Counted from the stretch's first letter, positions 16,362 through 25,080 are shown. The stretch: 64,000 nt of DNA from Massilia sp. CFBP 13721 (GCF_014842025.1 NZ_JACYUY010000009.1:22937-86936); one strand, 5' to 3'. Program-made: numbers and translations. Notes: generated by a model from the letters alone, not told the origin.

Positions 16362-18014
16362 TTGAGTATGCGTTTCATTTTCCACAGATTGTTCCTCCTG
16401 CTGCTGCTCCTGCCCGCGCTTGCCGTGCCGGCAAGTGCGCTCCAGCTCGGCGAACCGGAGGCCGCCCCCGCCGCGCCCGCAGCCTTGCCCGACCCGCTCG
16501 GCCGCGAAACCCCGCGCTCGATGGTTTCGAACCTGATCAAGGCGCTGGCCGAGCACGATTATGACCGCGCCGCCCAGTTCTTCGACCTGCCCGGCGACAC
16601 CAACCGCCAGCGCGTCAACGCTGCCATCCAGGCGCGCGCCTTCCAGACGCTGCTGGACAACGGCGGCTCGCTCGAACCCTACGTCGCCCTGTCGAACGAG
16701 GCCGTCGGCAAGATCGACGACGACTTGCCGCTCGACCAGGAAGAAGTCGGCCACATCGCCGTCGGCGACAAGAAGATGCCGGTCATCCTAAGCCGCAGCG
16801 AGGAAGCCGGCCAGCAGGTGTGGCGCATCTCGCAGGACACGGCGCGCCAGATCGCCGCCGCGGAAAAGCAGCGCGCCGCGGCGCCGACCCAGGAACCGGA
16901 CAAATACATCGTCGCCGGCGCGCCCCTGAAGGACTGGGCGCTGCTGGTCGGTCTGGCGGTCGTCATCTTCGGCGGCTTGTGGATGGTGGCGGCCTTGGTG
17001 GTTGCGGCGATCCGGCGCATGGTCGCGGATCCGACTGCGAACGGCTTGTACCGCTTCCTGGAGGCGGCGCTGCCGCCGCTGAGCCTCCTGGTCGCCGTGA
17101 TCGTGTTCCTGAACTGGGTCGAGCGGCTGCCGGTCGCCATCGTCGCGCGCCAGACCCTGCTGCGCTATACCGGCATCGTGTTCGTGATCGCCTTTGTCTG
17201 GTTCGGCCTGCGCCTGGTCGACGCGATCGCGGAACTGGCGATCGTGCGCATGCAGCGCCACCAGCGGCGCCAGGTGGTGTCGGTGATTACCCTGCTGCGG
17301 CGCACGGCGAAGGTCTTGCTGCTGGTGTTTTCCGGGATCGGCATTCTCGACACTTTCGGCATCGACGTCACCACCGGTATCGCCGCGCTCGGGATCGGTG
17401 GTATCGCGCTGGCGCTGGGCGCCCAGAAGACGGTCGAAAACCTGGTCGGCAGCGTCACCGTGATCGCCGACCGCCCGGCCCAGGTGGGCGACTTCATCAA
17501 GGTGGGCGACGTGATCGGCACGGTCGAGGACATCGGCATCCGCTCGACCCGCATCCGCACCGGCGAGCGCACCGTGGTCACCATTCCCAACGGCGACTTG
17601 TCGGCGCGCCAGATCGAGAACTTCGCGCCGCGCGAGCGCTTCCTATTCAATCCGGTCATCGCGGTGGACTATGGCGTCTCGTCGACCAAGCTGCGGGAAG
17701 CGATCGCCATCGTGCAGGGCGTGCTGGCAGGACACGAGAAGATCGCCGAGGGCGCGCGCGCCAACCTGGCCAAGATCACCGAGCGCGCGTTCAACATCGA
17801 TGTGTTCTCGTACATCGACGTGCGTGAATTCGATGCCAGCGTGCTGATTCGCGAAGAACTGCTGCTGACGATCTACGAACGGCTGGAGGCGGCCGACATC
17901 AAGCTGGCCTTCCAGACCCAGACGATCGTGTTTTCGCCTGACCAGTTGGAAGCGCTCGCCTCCCGTCCGCCTGCGCAGGCCGGCCAGGATGTTCCTCAGC
18001 GCCGCTCAGCTTAA
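16362..18014 (+). CDS. MscS-family mechanosensitive channel
   Basis: A 550-residue membrane protein. It has a signal peptide (RFIFHRLFLLLLLLPALAVPASA), then a periplasmic region of about 150 residues. Membrane helices follow near 190-215, 230-250, 265-285 and 320-340. The pore-lining TM3 and upper vestibule of MscS appear in DVTTGIAALGIGGIALALGA-QKTVENLVGS, then the beta domain (RPAQVGDFIKVGDVIGTVEDIGIRSTRIRT, VTIPNGDL). The C-terminal alpha/beta vestibule is complete. These channels open on membrane tension and release solutes in hypo-osmotic shock. A TTG at 16362 lies 6 nt after AAGGA; the ATG at 16368 is the alternative. The last 9 nt overlap the convergent TerD-vWA gene, leaving no room for a separate terminator. 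Confidence 0.85.
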   Translation: MSMRFIFHRLFLLLLLLPALAVPASALQLGEPEAAPAAPAALPDPLGRETPRSMVSNLIKALAEHDYDRAAQFFDLPGDTNRQRVNAAIQARAFQTLLDNGGSLEPYVALSNEAVGKIDDDLPLDQEEVGHIAVGDKKMPVILSRSEEAGQQVWRISQDTARQIAAAEKQRAAAPTQEPDKYIVAGAPLKDWALLVGLAVVIFGGLWMVAALVVAAIRRMVADPTANGLYRFLEAALPPLSLLVAVIVFLNWVERLPVAIVARQTLLRYTGIVFVIAFVWFGLRLVDAIAELAIVRMQRHQRRQVVSVITLLRRTAKVLLLVFSGIGILDTFGIDVTTGIAALGIGGIALALGAQKTVENLVGSVTVIADRPAQVGDFIKVGDVIGTVEDIGIRSTRIRTGERTVVTIPNGDLSARQIENFAPRERFLFNPVIAVDYGVSSTKLREAIAIVQGVLAGHEKIAEGARANLAKITERAFNIDVFSYIDVREFDASVLIREELLLTIYERLEAADIKLAFQTQTIVFSPDQLEALASRPPAQAGQDVPQRRSA

Positions 18015-19313
18015 CAATCCGGCGCCTTTCGCCAGCCTGAGCCAGCCCGGATACTCGGTCATCAGGAGGTCGTACAAGGCGTCGTCCGAATGTTCGTCGG
18101 GACTGGCGACCGCGAAGAAGTCGGCGTTGTCGACCAGGCGGCCATCGAGTTCGTCGAGTTTTTCGAGGAAGGGAAAATCGGAGTCGGCGAAGTTGGCCAG
18201 CCGCTTGCTCTTCGACTTCTTGCCCTTGCCGATCCCCATGAACTGCCAGAAGATCGGTTCGCGGCTCGACCAGCGCAGCTGGCGCTCGGTCAGCGGCTTG
18301 TCCGAGGTGGTGCCGTCGGTGACGAACATCACGTACACCGGCAGCGCCGCCTTGCAGGGCGTCTTGCGCTCGCCGCCGCCGGCATCGGGGAAGTAATGGC
18401 GGCGCACCGCCTCCATCGCCGCGCCGTAGCGGGTATCGCCCTCGAGCGGATGGCGCTCGATCATCTGGCCGACGTAGCGCGACCAGTTACTCAGGCCCAT
18501 CGGCTCGCCCTTGTGGACGCTGCGCCCGAACAGGAAGACATCGATTGCGCCGTCGTCGTCGAAGCGGCAGCCCAGCGCCAGGATCCGTTCGGCGAAGGCC
18601 TGCACCAGTCCCTTGCGGTACAAACTGCTCATCGAGCCGGAGATGTCGAGCACCAGGCAGACCCGGGCGCGGTGCTGCGCGAGGCCAACCTTGGCCAGCG
18701 ACACGCCGGCCGACTTGACCAGGCTGACCAGTTGCGGCGCTGCCTGCTCGACGCGCTTCTCCAGGCTGACCGCGGGCGCCTTCGCCTGCACCGGCGCCGG
18801 GGTCACGGCCTGCGCCACATCCGCCCCGAAATGCCCGACCAGCGCCGCCAGCCCGCCATTGAAACCCTGGCCGACGGCCATGAAACGCCAGCCGCCATCC
18901 TTGCGGTACAGCTCGCCCAGCATCACGGCCTGCTCGGCCGCGAAGTCCTGTCCGGCGAAATCGAAGCGCGCAAATTCACCCGAGCCGTTCGCCAGGCGCA
19001 GCGTCCCCGCCTGCAGTTGCGACATGACGCCGCCGCCATCGATGCTGGCGGTGATCACCACCCGTTCGACCGTCGCCGGCAGCCGCCCCAACTGGAACAC
19101 GAAGCCGTCCTCCTCGACAGCGACGCCGCCGCAGGGCGTGCACGGCTGGTTGAAGAAGGTCATGTAAGGCTCGCCGGCCAGCTTGCCGGTCGCATCGAGC
19201 CCGAAACAGGCAAAGTCGAGCGCCAGTCCGCGCGCGGACAAGCCGGCCTGCACCACGCCATCGGCGGCAAAGGCGCCCAGCGGCAGGCGCTCCCCGCGTG
19301 TCATTTGCTTCAT
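18006..19313 (-). CDS. TerD-domain and von Willebrand A fusion protein
   Basis: A 435-residue cytosolic protein. The N-terminal half is TerD-like (FACFGLDATGKLAGEPYMTFFNQP, FDFAGQDFAAEQAVMLGELYRKDGGWRFMAVGQGF), a calcium-binding fold of the tellurite/stress-resistance complex. The C-terminal half is a vWA domain with MIDAS motif DISGSMSSLY and a later VTDGTTSD. TerD-vWA fusions belong to the Ter stress/phage-resistance families that act at the membrane with chaperone-like partners. No other ter genes are adjacent. GAGGAG lies 6 nt before the ATG. The gene is third in a leftward row after ABM and SRAP genes, 13 nt behind SRAP, so probably co-transcribed. Confidence 0.85.
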   Translation of the reverse strand: MKQMTRGERLPLGAFAADGVVQAGLSARGLALDFACFGLDATGKLAGEPYMTFFNQPCTPCGGVAVEEDGFVFQLGRLPATVERVVITASIDGGGVMSQLQAGTLRLANGSGEFARFDFAGQDFAAEQAVMLGELYRKDGGWRFMAVGQGFNGGLAALVGHFGADVAQAVTPAPVQAKAPAVSLEKRVEQAAPQLVSLVKSAGVSLAKVGLAQHRARVCLVLDISGSMSSLYRKGLVQAFAERILALGCRFDDDGAIDVFLFGRSVHKGEPMGLSNWSRYVGQMIERHPLEGDTRYGAAMEAVRRHYFPDAGGGERKTPCKAALPVYVMFVTDGTTSDKPLTERQLRWSSREPIFWQFMGIGKGKKSKSKRLANFADSDFPFLEKLDELDGRLVDNADFFAVASPDEHSDDALYDLLMTEYPGWLRLAKGAGLLS

Positions 19314-19326
19314 CGTGTCTCCTCGG

Positions 19327-20007
19327 TCAGAACAGCTCCAGGTTGGGCGATGGTTCCACCGGCTTGTGCACACCCGGCGCCGGCCAGTCGCGCATGCCGG
19401 ATGCCGGATAGTGGCGCAGGAAACCGCGCGCGGTGTCGATGCTGCGGCAGCCGAGCCAGGCGCCGACATCCTCGTGCGGCAGGATCACGAGCGAGCGCTT
19501 TTCGTCGCCGGGCCGGTGCATGCGCCGCATCAGCGGATGCTCGTCGGCGTTGATGGTGATCTGGGTGAACGAGGTGGCGACGCGCCCGTCCTCTTCCTGC
19601 CAGTCGCGCCACAGTCCGGCGACGTAGAAGAGAGATTCGTCGCGCATGCCGATCGCATGGCGCACGGCGCGGCCGCTCTCGTAGCAGGGTTCGTAGAACC
19701 AGGCCATCGGCACCGCGCACAATTGCAGGCGGTGCCAGGCCGTGGCGAACGAGCGCCGTTCGTGCAGCGATTCGGCGCGCGCGTTCATGGTGTCGAAGGC
19801 CTTGATCCCGGGTCCGATCTGGTGCCGCGGGACCATGCCGTAGCTCGCCAGGCGCGCGGCCGGGCGGCGCCCGGGGCGGGCGCGCAGGATCGGGGCCAGA
19901 TAATCCTTCCAGGTTTCTTCCGGCCAGTGCCAGTCACGCGGCAGGTCGGTGAACGCCTCGAGCGTGGCCAATTGCCCGGGCGTGGGAGGCTGGTAATTGA
20001 CGCACAT
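19327..20007 (-). CDS. SRAP/HMCES-family abasic-site DNA-protein crosslinker
   Basis: A 226-residue SOS response-associated peptidase (YedK/HMCES). The protein starts MCVNYQP, so Cys2 becomes the N-terminal residue that forms a thiazolidine link with abasic sites in single-stranded DNA. Other family blocks are VPMAWFYEP (catalytic Glu region), SLFYVAGLWRDW, TSFTQITINADEHPLMRRMH (active-site His) and RSLVILPHEDVGAWL. The start must be at 20007, because any extension would bury the catalytic Cys. It begins 8 nt after the ABM gene and ends 13 nt before the TerD-vWA gene. The grouping suggests a DNA-damage/stress operon; no LexA box was recognised upstream. Confidence 0.85.
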   Translation of the reverse strand: MCVNYQPPTPGQLATLEAFTDLPRDWHWPEETWKDYLAPILRARPGRRPAARLASYGMVPRHQIGPGIKAFDTMNARAESLHERRSFATAWHRLQLCAVPMAWFYEPCYESGRAVRHAIGMRDESLFYVAGLWRDWQEEDGRVATSFTQITINADEHPLMRRMHRPGDEKRSLVILPHEDVGAWLGCRSIDTARGFLRHYPASGMRDWPAPGVHKPVEPSPNLELF

Positions 20008-20015
20008 GGCCTGGC

Positions 20016-20315
20016 TCAGAAACCTTCGAACACCGTTTCCAGGTGGCTGACGTTCGGTGCGCCATCGAAGCAGTGGCCGACCAGGCGGCGCCACTCCTGG
20101 AAATCGGCGCTGCCCCGGAAATGGACGTTATGGTCCTCGACGGTGTCCCAGCGTACCAGGAGGCGGTAGGCTTGCGGGTTCTCGACGCCGCGCTGCAGCT
20201 GCATGCCGGCGCAGCCGCGGGCGCGCTGGAACAGCGGCGTCGCCTGGCGTACGCCGGCTTCGAATTCGGCTTCCATGCCGGGTTTGATCAACAGTTCCGC
20301 ACTCTCGAGTACCAT
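20016..20315 (-). CDS. Antibiotic biosynthesis monooxygenase (ABM) domain protein
   Basis: A 99-residue single ABM-fold protein. The pattern SAELLIKPGMEAEFEAGVRQATPLF, ARGCAGMQL, ENPQAYRLLVRWDTVEDHNVHFRGS, FQEWRRLVGHCF is that of YgiN-like dimeric alpha+beta barrels. Some members oxidise quinols or degrade haem; most have no assigned reaction. The ATG at 20315 gives a normal family N-terminus. It lies 8 nt upstream of the SRAP start, so they are probably co-transcribed; the 68 nt before it may hold a promoter or be part of a longer operon. Confidence 0.8.
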   Translation of the reverse strand: MVLESAELLIKPGMEAEFEAGVRQATPLFQRARGCAGMQLQRGVENPQAYRLLVRWDTVEDHNVHFRGSADFQEWRRLVGHCFDGAPNVSHLETVFEGF

Positions 20316-20383
20316 CGCCGTCCTTTGTTTGCGTGCGCACCGTGCGCATCGGATGACGATTATGCCACGGCTCGGCGGCGTGC

Positions 20384-20911
20384 TTACTCCGCCGCGTCCA
20401 GGAAGAAAATGGCCCAGGCTTTGGCAGGCGTGTCGACCGTCGGCTTGTCGATCTGGAGCTGGGCGCAGTCTTCCGCCACCAGGCTGCGCCAGTTGCGCAT
20501 GCCGGCGTTGGCGAACAGGGGATTGGCCTTGGCGCCCAGGCTGAGGTCCAGCGCCAGGCGCGCGTTGCGCGCTTCGCCCTTGACGTAGCTGACGCCGCGC
20601 AGTTCGATGCCGAAGGCGGCCAGCCACGGTTCCCACAGGCCCGATTCGGTTCCCGCGACGATCCGCGCCAACATGTCGTCCAGGGACACGCCTTTTTTCA
20701 CGACGCCGCGCAGCAGTTCCAGCGATGGCGCGAAGCGCGCGTCGGTGCTCGCCTTGCCGGCGCCGCGGTCGGCGATCGCTTTCAGCTCTTTCGAGAAGGT
20801 GGCGTCGCGCTCGGTATAGTCGCGCACGCGGTCATAGAACCCGACGTCGAGGAAGGGGTTCTCCGGGCGCCCGGCCGGGTTGTCCGAGCGGGATGGTTTT
20901 TTGTTGGTCAT
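20384..20911 (-). CDS. Conserved-looking hypothetical protein, unknown function
   Basis: A 175-residue acidic-basic protein without signal peptide or membrane segment. I do not recognise the family. Visible features are a charged N-terminus (MTNKKPSRSDNPAGRPENPFLD), a helical stretch (FYDRVRDYTERDATFSKELK), LELLRGVVKKGVSLDDMLARIV, and a Trp-rich C-terminal half. Third-position G/C supports coding. The start at 20911 lacks a good Shine-Dalgarno and falls inside the 3' end of the universal-stress gene (80-nt out-of-frame overlap), which suggests coupling or a misplaced stop in one of the two. Confidence 0.6.
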   Translation of the reverse strand: MTNKKPSRSDNPAGRPENPFLDVGFYDRVRDYTERDATFSKELKAIADRGAGKASTDARFAPSLELLRGVVKKGVSLDDMLARIVAGTESGLWEPWLAAFGIELRGVSYVKGEARNARLALDLSLGAKANPLFANAGMRNWRSLVAEDCAQLQIDKPTVDTPAKAWAIFFLDAAE

Positions 20912-21827
20912 GGCATGCGACACTTCGAGGTAAGGGCGGCAGTGTAACACCCTCCTCCGCCGGCGCCACCAGCAGCAGGTCGCAGGACGTGGCCGCGAGC
21001 GCTTCGTGGGTGGCCGAGATGCCGGGCAGCCCGCCTGGAATGCCCCATGGCCGCCCGCTCACCACGATCAGGTCGGGCGCCGCGCCAACGGCATGGACGG
21101 ACAATGCCACGCGCTCCGGGTGCGGCGTCATCAGGAGCGAAAAGCGCGTACCCGGCAATTCCAGCCGCTCGACGAAGCGCCCGAACGCGGCGCGGGCGGC
21201 CGTGCGTGCCTTCTGTCGGTGCCGCTCGATGACGTGGCTGGCCACGCCGGCGCGGCGCATGGTGCCTTCGATCCCGGTGTCGAGCGCGTGCAGCAGTGTG
21301 AAGTGCGCACCGGGTGCGCAACGCAGCGCGACCTGCACGGCGCCGAGCGCGGCCTCGGAAAAGTCGGTTACCACCAGCACCCGCGCATAGGGCCGCAGCG
21401 CCGGGTTACGCACCACCAGCACCGGGCGCCGGCTGCGGCGGGCCACCGTGGCGAAGGTCCAGGCATTGCGCAGGCGACCCAGCCAGGATGGCGCATGCCA
21501 GCCCAGCACCACCAGGCAGGGCCGGGTCGCATCGACCCGCGCCATGGCTTGCCGCGCCAGGCTGCCCGCGCCCAGCAGCGGCTTGCAGCGCACGCCGAAG
21601 GCGCTGCGCAGGCGCGTGGCCTGGTGCATCAGGTGGCGCCTGGCCCGCTGCCATAGCGTCCGGCCGGCGCTGGACAGCTGCCACAGCCGGCCCATCGCGC
21701 CTGGTGCGACGACGGACAGGACCTCGAACGATTCCGATGCGTGCGCCGCGGCCAGCATGGCGGCGCGGCGCTGCGGGTCGGCGGACCGGTCGGAAAAAGC
21801 GGTCGCCACCAGGATGCCGTATAACAC
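20832..21827 (-). CDS. Tandem universal stress protein (UspA family)
   Basis: A 331-residue protein with two Usp folds. The first (about 1-140) starts MLYGILVATAFSDRS and is degenerate. The second (about 145-290) has RVLVVTDFSEAALGAVQVALR, TLLHALDTG, DLIVVSGRPWG and the closing CDLLLVAPAEEG. The start is GTG at 21827 with GAAGGAG 7 nt upstream. About 37 residues beyond the last Usp strand overlap the next gene out of frame and look non-native, as if the original stop had been lost. It follows the HPF-like gene by 76 nt in the same direction; Usp and HPF proteins are commonly co-induced in low-oxygen or stationary phase. Confidence 0.8.
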   Translation of the reverse strand: MLYGILVATAFSDRSADPQRRAAMLAAAHASESFEVLSVVAPGAMGRLWQLSSAGRTLWQRARRHLMHQATRLRSAFGVRCKPLLGAGSLARQAMARVDATRPCLVVLGWHAPSWLGRLRNAWTFATVARRSRRPVLVVRNPALRPYARVLVVTDFSEAALGAVQVALRCAPGAHFTLLHALDTGIEGTMRRAGVASHVIERHRQKARTAARAAFGRFVERLELPGTRFSLLMTPHPERVALSVHAVGAAPDLIVVSGRPWGIPGGLPGISATHEALAATSCDLLLVAPAEEGVTLPPLPRSVACHDQQKTIPLGQPGRAPGEPLPRRRVL

Positions 21828-21903
21828 AAGCGTACTCCTTCATGATTGATGGATGATTTTCGGCGCGGCCCAAGCGGCGCCGCCTGCCGTGCGTCCCGCT
21901 GCA

Positions 21904-22284
21904 TCAGCCGTCTGCCTCGGCCAGGGCCGGCACCGGCGCGCGTCTTGTCCTGGCCGGGCTGCGATGGCCCCAACGTTCCAGGTAGCGCCGCTGCGCCACC
22001 ATCTGGCGCACCTTGTAGGCGGCGCGCTTGACGGCGCGGTCGATCGCGGTGTACAGGTCGCCATGGACGTCGCGCACCACCAGCGTCGGCCGTCCGGGCA
22101 CGGCGACCAGGATGTGGCACAGCATGTCCTGTCCGCCGCGCGGGCCATTGAGGTCTCCTAGGCGCACCACGACGTCACCGATCCGGTCGCGCGCAAACGC
22201 GAACCCGGCGCGCAGGCGCCGTTCGGCATAGCCGCGCAGGGCCGGGGTCAAGGGAAACGGTTTAGCAAGCAGATGGACTTCCAT
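21904..22284 (-). CDS. HPF/RaiA-like ribosome-associated stress protein
   Basis: A 126-residue protein of the ribosome hibernation / sigma-54 modulation family. It shows MEVHLLAKPFPLTPALRGYAERR, RIGDVVVRLGDLNGPRGG, HILVAVPGRPTLVVRDVHGDLYTAIDRAVKRA, and a basic C-terminal tail. This beta-alpha-beta-beta-beta-alpha order is the small ribosome-binding domain that blocks the decoding centre. AGGAG lies 6 nt before ATG 22284. The start region is divergent from the sensor-kinase gene. A CTnAGnGnnnCCCTTACG element 94 nt upstream also occurs before the 25081-25284 gene and may link it to the FixJ-type regulator. Confidence 0.75.
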   Translation of the reverse strand: MEVHLLAKPFPLTPALRGYAERRLRAGFAFARDRIGDVVVRLGDLNGPRGGQDMLCHILVAVPGRPTLVVRDVHGDLYTAIDRAVKRAAYKVRQMVAQRRYLERWGHRSPARTRRAPVPALAEADG

Positions 22285-22377
22285 GGCATTCTCCTGTCTC
22301 GTTCGTTGGACGGGACCACATCCGTGGCCAGGCTCAAGTCTCGCCCATCCGGCGGCGCTTGGCCATTCGCCACTCCC

Positions 22378-22395
22378 CGTAAGGGTTTCGCTTAG
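22378..22395 (-). promoter_or_regulatory. Candidate FixJ-type regulator site 1
   Basis: On the minus strand CTAAGCGAAACCCTTACG, 94 nt upstream of the HPF-like start and 59 nt before the kinase start. It matches the element at 25366-25383 at 13 of 18 positions, including CCCTTACG. Both lie in the gaps flanking the two-component pair. The binding protein is inferred. Confidence 0.35.
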
Positions 22396-22453
22396 TGCGC
22401 TCATGGGCTAACTACGGCGATAATGCGGGCATCCACCTTTGACGAAAGAAGCC

Positions 22454-24040
22454 ATGGCCGGCCTGCCCGCCCTCCGCTCGATCTGGTACGGTTGCGCCTT
22501 CGTGGCGGCGTACGTCGCCTGCGACATGCTGAGCGGGCCGGAAGCCCGTTACCAGGCTATCGCCCCGGTCTGGCATCCGGCCGCCGGCCTGGCGCTGTAT
22601 GCGCTGGTCCGCCATGGCAGGCAGGTGCTGGCGCCCTTGCTGGTCGCTGCACTGCTGGCCGCGAGCATCACGCCGGCATTGCCGGCGCAGCCGGGGCTGT
22701 CGCTACTGGCGGGGCTGCTGCCGTTGCCGGTGTACCTGGCGCTGGCCGCATTCACGCGCAGCCGCCTGCCGGGCAGCGCCTTGTTTGCCAGCCACCGCGG
22801 CATGCTGCTCTGGGCCGGCATGGTGGCGCTGGGCAGCCTGACCAGCGCCCTGCTGTATGCGGCCACCGTGCGCGGCACGGGCACGCAACTGCACTGGATC
22901 GACGTGCTGACGCGTTACGCCATCGCCGAGACCGCGGGCATGCTGGCCCTGGTGCCGGCCGCCTGCTGCCTGTTCGACCCCGACCTGCGCGCCGATTTCC
23001 TGGCGCGGGTGCGTACCCGCGAAACGCTCGCCTACACGGCCGTCATCGCGCTGGTGCTGGCGATCGCGCTGCAAAGCCCGGCCCCGGCCTCGCTGGCCTA
23101 CTACCTGCTGATGCTGCCGCTGGCCTGGGCCGCCTCGCGCCAGGGCATGGCCGGCGCGGTCACCGCCGCGGTCGTGCTCGAAGCCGGTGTGACGGTCGCG
23201 GCGCTGTGGCCGGTGGCCCACCTCGAGCAGATGCCGAACCTGCAGATGCTGGTGCTGACCCTGATCCTGTCGGGCTTCCTGATCGGCATCGCGGTCGACC
23301 TGGCCCGCCGCGCCAGCGACGAGCTGCGCCACTCGCTGCGCCTGGCCGCGGCCGGCGAAATGGCGGCCGCCGTGGCGCACGAGCTGAACCAGCCCCTGAC
23401 CGCGCTCTCGGCCTATGGCAGCGCCTGCCAGCGGCTGGTGCTGCGCGACGGCGGCGACCCGCTGCTGCACAAGACCATCGATGCGATGGCGGCAGAATCG
23501 CAGCGCGCCGCCAACGTGCTCAGGCGCCTGCGCGAATTCTTCCGCAGCGGCGCGATCGCGCTCGAAGCGCTGTCGCTGGCTCAGCTGGTAGAGGACAGCG
23601 TCGGCGCGTTTGCCGAACAGGCGCGCGCCGCCGGAGTCGCCCTGGAAGTGCAGCCGCTTCCGGATGCGCCGCTGCTGGGCGACCGCATCCAGCTCGACAT
23701 CGTGCTGCGCAACCTGCTGGCGAATGCCTTGCAGGCGCTCGAGCAAACGCCTGCCGAGGCGCCGCGCCGCATCACGGTCGATGCGGGCACGGGGGGTGAC
23801 CTGGTCTGGATCCGCGTCGCCGACAACGGTCCTGGCATCGCCGACAAGGTGCGCGAGCGGCTGTTCGAACCTTTCGTCTCGCTCAAGTCGAGCGGCCTCG
23901 GACTCGGGCTGGCGATCAGCCGCTCGATCGTCGAAGCCCACGGCGGTGCCCTGGTGGCGGAACCGGGGCACCAGGCCGCATTCAAACTGACATTGCCGGC
24001 GCGCGCGGACAAGGAACCGATTGGGAAAGGAACGCCATGA
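22454..24040 (+). CDS. MASE1-domain sensor histidine kinase
   Basis: A 528-residue inner-membrane kinase. The N-terminal 280 residues form a MASE1-like sensor of about eight membrane helices (WHPAAGLALYALVRHG, IAETAGMLALVPAACCLF). HisKA has His309 in AAAVAHELNQPLTALSAY, a FixL/DctB-type H box. ATPase motifs are LRNLLANALQAL (N), DNGPGI (G1) and GLGLGLAISRSIVEAHGG (G2). The ATG at 22454 gives the first helix; a TTG at 22439 is also in frame. The stop overlaps the start of the FixJ-type regulator (ATGA), so the pair is coupled. The ligand is unknown; MASE1 has no cofactor, unlike FixL. Stress genes on both sides suggest an energy- or oxygen-related signal, which is inference. Confidence 0.85.
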   Translation: MAGLPALRSIWYGCAFVAAYVACDMLSGPEARYQAIAPVWHPAAGLALYALVRHGRQVLAPLLVAALLAASITPALPAQPGLSLLAGLLPLPVYLALAAFTRSRLPGSALFASHRGMLLWAGMVALGSLTSALLYAATVRGTGTQLHWIDVLTRYAIAETAGMLALVPAACCLFDPDLRADFLARVRTRETLAYTAVIALVLAIALQSPAPASLAYYLLMLPLAWAASRQGMAGAVTAAVVLEAGVTVAALWPVAHLEQMPNLQMLVLTLILSGFLIGIAVDLARRASDELRHSLRLAAAGEMAAAVAHELNQPLTALSAYGSACQRLVLRDGGDPLLHKTIDAMAAESQRAANVLRRLREFFRSGAIALEALSLAQLVEDSVGAFAEQARAAGVALEVQPLPDAPLLGDRIQLDIVLRNLLANALQALEQTPAEAPRRITVDAGTGGDLVWIRVADNGPGIADKVRERLFEPFVSLKSSGLGLGLAISRSIVEAHGGALVAEPGHQAAFKLTLPARADKEPIGKGTP

Positions 24041-24648
24041 CCACTGAAAACACCGTCTACATCGTCGACGACGACGCCGCCGTACGCGATGCGCTGGGCC
24101 TGCTATTGAGCCTGCATGGCTACCGCACGGCCTTCTTTGCCGACGCCGAAGCCTTCCTGCGCGCGTGGTCGCCGGCCATGTGTGGCTGCATGCTGCTCGA
24201 CATCCGCATGCCGGGCATGGATGGCCTGACCCTGCAAAAGACGCTGCGCGAACGCGGCTGCCGCCTGCCGGTGCTGGTCATCACCGGGCATGGCGACGTC
24301 GACTCGGCACGCGAAGCGTTTCGGGCCGACGCGGTCGATTTCCTGGAAAAGCCGCTGCGCGAAGCGCAACTGGTGGCGGCGATCGAGGAAGCCTTCCTGC
24401 GCCAGGCCAGCGACAGCCGCGCCGGCCCGGCCCATGCCGACTATGCGCGGCGCCACGCCAGCCTGACCCCGCGCGAAGGCGAAGTCATGCAACTGGTGGT
24501 GGCCGGCCGCCATAACCGCGAGATCGCGCGCGACCTCGGCATCAGCGTGCGCACTGTCGAGGTGCACAAGGCGCGCATGATGGAAAAGCTGCAAGCGCCG
24601 ACAGTCGCCGACCTGGTGCGCCAGCACCTGCAGTACGGCGCGGGATAG
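24037..24648 (+). CDS. FixJ-family response regulator
   Basis: A 203-residue regulator. The receiver YIVDDDAAVRDALGLLL has phospho-acceptor Asp55 in MLLDIRMPGMDG, Thr in VLVITGHGDV and Lys in FLEKPL. The LuxR-type helix-turn-helix is LTPREGEVMQLVVAGRHNREIARDLGISVRTVEVHKARMMEK. Length and receiver type match FixJ/NodW. It overlaps the kinase gene by 4 nt and is its cognate regulator. It ends 5 nt from the convergent rnk stop. Targets are probably the neighbouring HPF/Usp and rnk-side operons, through the CCCTTACG-containing elements. Confidence 0.88.
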   Translation: MTTENTVYIVDDDAAVRDALGLLLSLHGYRTAFFADAEAFLRAWSPAMCGCMLLDIRMPGMDGLTLQKTLRERGCRLPVLVITGHGDVDSAREAFRADAVDFLEKPLREAQLVAAIEEAFLRQASDSRAGPAHADYARRHASLTPREGEVMQLVVAGRHNREIARDLGISVRTVEVHKARMMEKLQAPTVADLVRQHLQYGAG

Positions 24649-24653
24649 GCGCT

Positions 24654-25061
24654 TTAGCGCAGGTAATCGCCCTCGCGCTCGGGCTGCGCCACCACTTCGA
24701 GGACGTCCAGGCGCAGCTTGCCGCCGCGCGGGGTCGGCCATTCGATCGTGTCCCCCGCCGCCAGGCCCAGCAGCGCGCTGCCGACCGGCGCCAGCACCGA
24801 GATGCGGTCCGCGCAACCGGCATCTTGCGGGTACACCAGGGTCAGGCAGAATTCCTTGCGCGGCAGCGCCATTGCAAAGCGCACCGTCGAATTCATCGTG
24901 ACGACGTCGGGCGGCATCTCGTGCGGCGGCCGGATGTCGGCGCGGTCGAGTTCATCGACCAGCGCCTCCTTGCCGGGCAGCGTGCGCGCGGGCATGGCAT
25001 CGAGCAGCGCCTCGATTCGTTCGAGGTCGCGCGAGGACACGATCGGGTTTGGTTGGCGCAT
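24654..25061 (-). CDS. rnk: Rnk-like nucleoside diphosphate kinase regulator
   Basis: A 135-residue GreA/GreB-C-terminal-domain protein of the Rnk family, which binds RNA polymerase and affects nucleotide pools. It has an N-terminal helix pair (SSRDLERIEALLDAM, EALVDELDRA) and then the FKBP-like domain: DVVTMNSTVRFAM, LTLVYPQDAG, ISVLAPVGSALLGLAAGDTIEWPTP. These are the standard blocks. The start at 25061 is fixed by GGAG 6 nt upstream and by the usual family length. It follows the small gene at 25081-25284 by 19 nt and is convergent with the FixJ-type regulator. Confidence 0.85.
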   Translation of the reverse strand: MRQPNPIVSSRDLERIEALLDAMPARTLPGKEALVDELDRADIRPPHEMPPDVVTMNSTVRFAMALPRKEFCLTLVYPQDAGCADRISVLAPVGSALLGLAAGDTIEWPTPRGGKLRLDVLEVVAQPEREGDYLR

Positions 25062-25080
25062 AAGAAACTCCATCACGGGA

